Origin: Fasciolopsis buskii
Taxonomy: Eukaryota > Platyhelminthes > Trematoda > Plagiorchiida > Fasciolidae
Assembly (NCBI GenBank): GCA_008360955.1
Contig: LUCM01005575.1
Coordinates: 279,880-343,879 of the forward strand
Direction of reading: 5' to 3'
Length of the DNA: 64,000 bases
In this document: positions 60,575 to 64,000 of the stretch, piece by piece
How positions within the stretch are numbered: position 1 is the first letter of the stretch
Layout of the letters: every line of letters begins with the position of its first letter
Notes under the pieces: generated by a model
Database searches by the model: none
What the model was told of the DNA's origin: nothing
What the model saw: the letters and a program-made list of their open reading frames with translations, nothing else
Position numbers and translations under genes: made by a program

Positions 60575-62745
60575 CATGAGAAATGATGGATAAATACGCT
60601 TAGAGTGCTGAGTCGCCAAGAGGAAGAATAAATACGGTCCTCTGCCAAAGCCCTTAATTCTAGCAGGAATCTACCCGAAACGAACCAAGGGGTAGCTGAA
60701 TGAAACTACGTTTGCCTGGATAAATTATTCCTACCGTCAATTTAATCCTATTACGTCGTCAGCTCAAACCAACATCAACAAGGATGACCAGGAAATTACC
60801 TCGTCAGGCCGATGCTTATTACCTAACAGGCGTGATTCAATCCTCAACATGAGATGAGCCACCCTGCATGGCCTATTAAGTCATTGAGGCACGTAGTTCG
60901 TCGTATCACATCAAGATGCAGTCTCATCGTGACACTGGTGTAGTGTCTGGACTTTCACTTCTCTTAGCCAAAATAGCGAACGGATGCAGGTTACTAGTAG
61001 GCACTATACTAACTCCAACCCAAGCTATGCAGACGAACACAACGAGAAGACCATAACGGAAGGGAAAACACAGTCGAGTTGTATTCACAGCTCATGGGAT
61101 TATATGAAAATTGGAGATATCCAGATTGGTGGAAAACATTCCATTCGATCGCTTTCGAGGAGTATTAGGAGTTAACGACCGTTTGTCGTCATGGTTCTAA
61201 TTGGCTGGTTGTCTAGGGAGGCAAGCGGGTGACAGCCTATGGACTACTCCCAAGTGATCAACGCGAGTGTCCCGGACTTTTATCTCTTCCATTAGTGTTT
61301 GCCTCATCCGATAGCCAATAACGGGGCCTCGAGATTATTTTTTAGTATTGTCGGATTATCATACGGTGAACCAAATTGGAGAAGAAATTAAGAAACCAGT
61401 GGTTCTTAAATCTCGGTTGTTGGGATTTATTAGCTTTTGCAACGTCTCTCAATCCAGGAGTCTGTATGCAGGCTTTAATTCACACCGGTCGACGTTCATC
61501 TTTAACCGCCGAATGTGCCCTCAGTTAAGGAGTTCTACTGTGAAACTTAGGGCGTATCACCTGCGGAGAGTATTCTCAAAAATTCTTCCGTTGGCGTCTT
61601 ATAACTGAATTTAGTTCCATGGGCAAAAACAGTCTAGTCCATTGTGACTTGGGCTAGGAATCTTACTATCCCAGAGCGAAAGAATTTGTCAGTCGTCGAC
61701 TTGAAACGATCAGCATGTTATTGCACAACCTGGCATTTTAGAACAAACAAAATACAAATCAACACAAAACTAGAGTGAATGATATTGACGATAGCGACAA
61801 AATGATTCCTTGATCACCTGCAACTCGATGAGCAAGGTTCATTGTCAATTATAATGTGCTGATGGTTTGTTTGAGTTCTCTCTATAAGAATTCGGACGAC
61901 AGGGACTACAAAAGCATGAAAATGGCATCGACAGTGTTCCAAATCCAAAACATTTGTATTCTACACGTAGTCTGCCAGATGAGGTTCATGGAAACAGACT
62001 ATAATGTGCCATCTATTTTTCAGTCAGTGTGTTAATTAGCCAGTATGTGGTACACAACTGCACAACAAGTACCAACAGGCCACACAAAGACGTACACCAT
62101 CCGGAGGCAGTTTGACCGATTGTACTAATGCTATATGAATATGGCCACACAATTGATCTTGTGTATCTTGGGTCGTGACTAGGTGACTGATCGATACGAC
62201 AGCTCATCAACAACGTACATTTGAGCGTCGTGGAACAGAGTGGATTCAGTGGAACAAAATCAAAGCAGTGAACCCAAAATATGCATGTTATTTGACTACA
62301 ATGTAAACCTTCCAGTCGCCCTTGCTGATTCAGTTACAGTCACTTTATTAAATAAGGTCACTCAGTGGGACCATAACAGTTGTATCATATTCATTCAACT
62401 ATTGGTACAGTGACAGCGGCGCTAACAATGAGAAATTCCAGATTTCAGCTCTTGTCATCAGAGTAAATGAATTCAAAGTGTTGGCCTTCCCAAAACCTCG
62501 GAATTGGCAATTTGACATCTTCTGCAGTCACAGATGTTAAAAGCTGATTGTGAATTCCGCGAGAGCGCTTGTTGTTCATAAAGACTGAAAACTTCGGTGC
62601 AGAACGAAATCGGAAAAACAAGAATAAGTTAGTTAACCAGCGTAATTGGTAGATCAGGTATGCAAAGGAAACGAATTGCCATGCAGTACTAATGGTCAAT
62701 ACATTCGGGAAAATCCCGAAAGCACATTACGGTTTTCTTACATTT
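60575..62745. other. unassigned
   Basis: No recognisable gene or transposon. The 61348-61608 plus frame (86 codons) and the 62445-62699 minus frame (84 codons) show no known motif. Confidence 0.35.
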
Positions 62746-62756
62746 GTTAGGCGCAA

Positions 62757-62833
62757 TGGAACCACAACTTGGATGCGAACCCAGGATGAACAATTGGCAG
62801 TCAAACATCAGAGCCGTTAGGCTACCGGAGATA
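62757..62833 (-). repeat. tRNA-derived SINE or tRNA pseudogene (minus strand)
   Basis: On the minus strand, TAGCCTAACGG (plus 62824-62814) fits the A-box consensus exactly, and GGTTCGCATCC (plus 62781-62771) has one mismatch to the B box. The 32-base spacing fits a tRNA-like promoter. The anticodon region does not fold convincingly. Confidence 0.6.
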
Positions 62834-63135
62834 ATTCAGTAAATACTCATACTACGTGATGCAGCACCTGTGCGACACTGATTTCGCGCATATCCAGTTG
62901 CCTTATCTTGTCACGCTACTTATTACTGAAACAAGTTAGGGACCTCATGCATACTCTTCAGCAATCGGGAATCTTCGTGTCCGCAATCGCGCTCAACGTA
63001 TTCCGGAAATCACTCGGGCCAATGAATAGGCATTAAAGCTTGTAAATATCAGGACCAAATGATGTAAGGAGTGTATCGAAAAATCGATGCAAAATGTATT
63101 GGTTTTATTGGCATGTGAAAGTTCCCTCGGTCATC

Positions 63136-63240
63136 TGATTGCAAAACTTGCCTTGAGAAAGACTACCCACGGTAGTCGAAACGTTGGAGCATTGCATCTA
63201 CCAACAACGGTGTGTTAATAACATTTTGCCATTTACAATT
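63136..63240 (+). repeat. 102-bp dispersed element (hammerhead-like hairpin), copy 2
   Basis: Nearly 90% identical by eye to the copy at 47841-47942. It starts TGATTGCAAAACTTGCC and ends TTTACAATT. ATTGCAAA at its start and TTTACAAT at its end form an imperfect 8-bp terminal inverted repeat. The core GACTACC-CAC-GGTAGTC is a perfect 7-bp hairpin followed directly by GAAACG. No clean target-site duplication is visible here. Confidence 0.75.
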
Positions 63241-63244
63241 GAAG

Positions 63245-64000
63245 GCATCAAAGCTGTTGACTTCCATTAAAATCACTGATCAGATTTGGGTCCAGGGCAA
63301 AAATGGACAACACCGATTCGTCAGTAGGCCGTGTGACGCACCAGCTTATCCACGTGACTATACTAATCGTTGCTTGGTGAATATCAAATACATAAATAAC
63401 CAGTTATTAGCCTTTAAAACTAACTCACTGCTCATCTGTTGGACCTTGTGAATCGTTACACACCAAGTGATAAGTGAACCTACATTCAAATCCAAATTGG
63501 GTGGACGAATTTTCACAGTAAATTTGACTGGAAATTGCTTTTTCGTCCAGAATAGAATGTTTCTTGAACTCCCACATCATTCCTCATGAACTGCTTTGCG
63601 CTTGTGATTGCTTTTGAACAACAGAAGTGATTAATCTCCGCATAAATAACACCAAGTGATTGCGCCTCACAATTGGGACACATTGAAGCGGCAAAAACAA
63701 ATGCGGACATCGATTGTCGAAGATTTGGAAAATGGAAAGGATTTGAAGAACAATCCCTGTTACTTTTATTTTATCCACAAACCATCCGCTCCAATGCTTC
63801 AAGTAATATCTATTCTCAGTTCATCTTGAGCGCCTTAAATGTCAATTTACGGGTAACTTTCTACCTCATTGTTTTACAGACTCAATATAGCAAATGATAA
63901 ATCCACAAAATTTCACCCTGCTCGAAACTCGATGACTTCCCTGCTTACCAGGTTGATGGCCTATCCGGTCAAGCTACCACATAACCACCGTGGGCAGCTA
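63245..64000. other. unassigned
   Basis: Short open frames only; nothing recognisable. Confidence 0.35.

Noticed and set aside
63136..63240. Active hammerhead ribozyme
   Set aside because: The CUGANGA core is not intact (reads CUUGAGAA) in either copy, so only a degenerate resemblance is claimed.

Overview
This window looks like the nuclear genome of a flatworm, most probably a digenean trematode (fluke). Coding sequence is sparse, split into exons and spliced. Some introns are very small (34-56 nt) and others run to kilobases. The rest is largely decayed retrotransposons, microsatellites and tRNA-derived repeats. The repeats are RTE-clade LINEs, CR1/Jockey-like LINEs, a Ty3/gypsy element of CsRn1-like appearance and a Penelope-like element. 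This mixture is familiar from fluke genomes. The assignment rests on recognising families by reading, not on a database search.

Two host genes are well supported. On the minus strand at 0.15-3.65 kb lies the core of a p53/p63/p73-family transcription factor. Its DNA-binding domain is assembled from small exons whose reading phases agree, with four micro-introns and one 2.4-kb intron. The gene probably runs off the left edge. On the plus strand at 40.8-44.0 kb lies a complete two-repeat beta-thymosin gene: three exons, 82 residues, an in-frame stop just before its ATG, and an RTE relic plus an AT-rich microsatellite in intron 1. Two weaker gene candidates are a spliced basic C-terminus at 27.04-27.46 kb (minus) and a membrane-segment ORF at 60.2 kb (plus).

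Layout: 0-3.7 kb p53-family gene; 5.0-5.9 kb RTE relic; 6-11 kb unassigned; 11-25 kb minus-strand CR1/Jockey-like LINE relics, including two colinear copies (18.45-21.1 and 22.35-24.6 kb); 25-34.7 kb mostly unassigned; 34.7-40.1 kb a composite of minus CR1, plus CR1 and a truncated minus-strand gypsy element; 40.8-44.0 kb thymosin; 44.4-52.4 kb a cluster of RTE copies in both orientations holding a 600-bp inverted repeat that is perfect by eye; 57.6-58.65 kb a Penelope-like reverse transcriptase relic; 58.7-64 kb mostly unassigned.

The least expected structures are the perfect inverted repeat inside otherwise decayed RTE copies, and a ~102-bp dispersed repeat. One copy of that repeat has a target-site duplication with an empty site in the opposite arm, and its hairpin-CGAAACG core resembles part of a hammerhead ribozyme. 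Coordinates of transposon relics are approximate because frames are broken by many stops and indels. No prokaryotic genes, CRISPR arrays or rRNA were seen.
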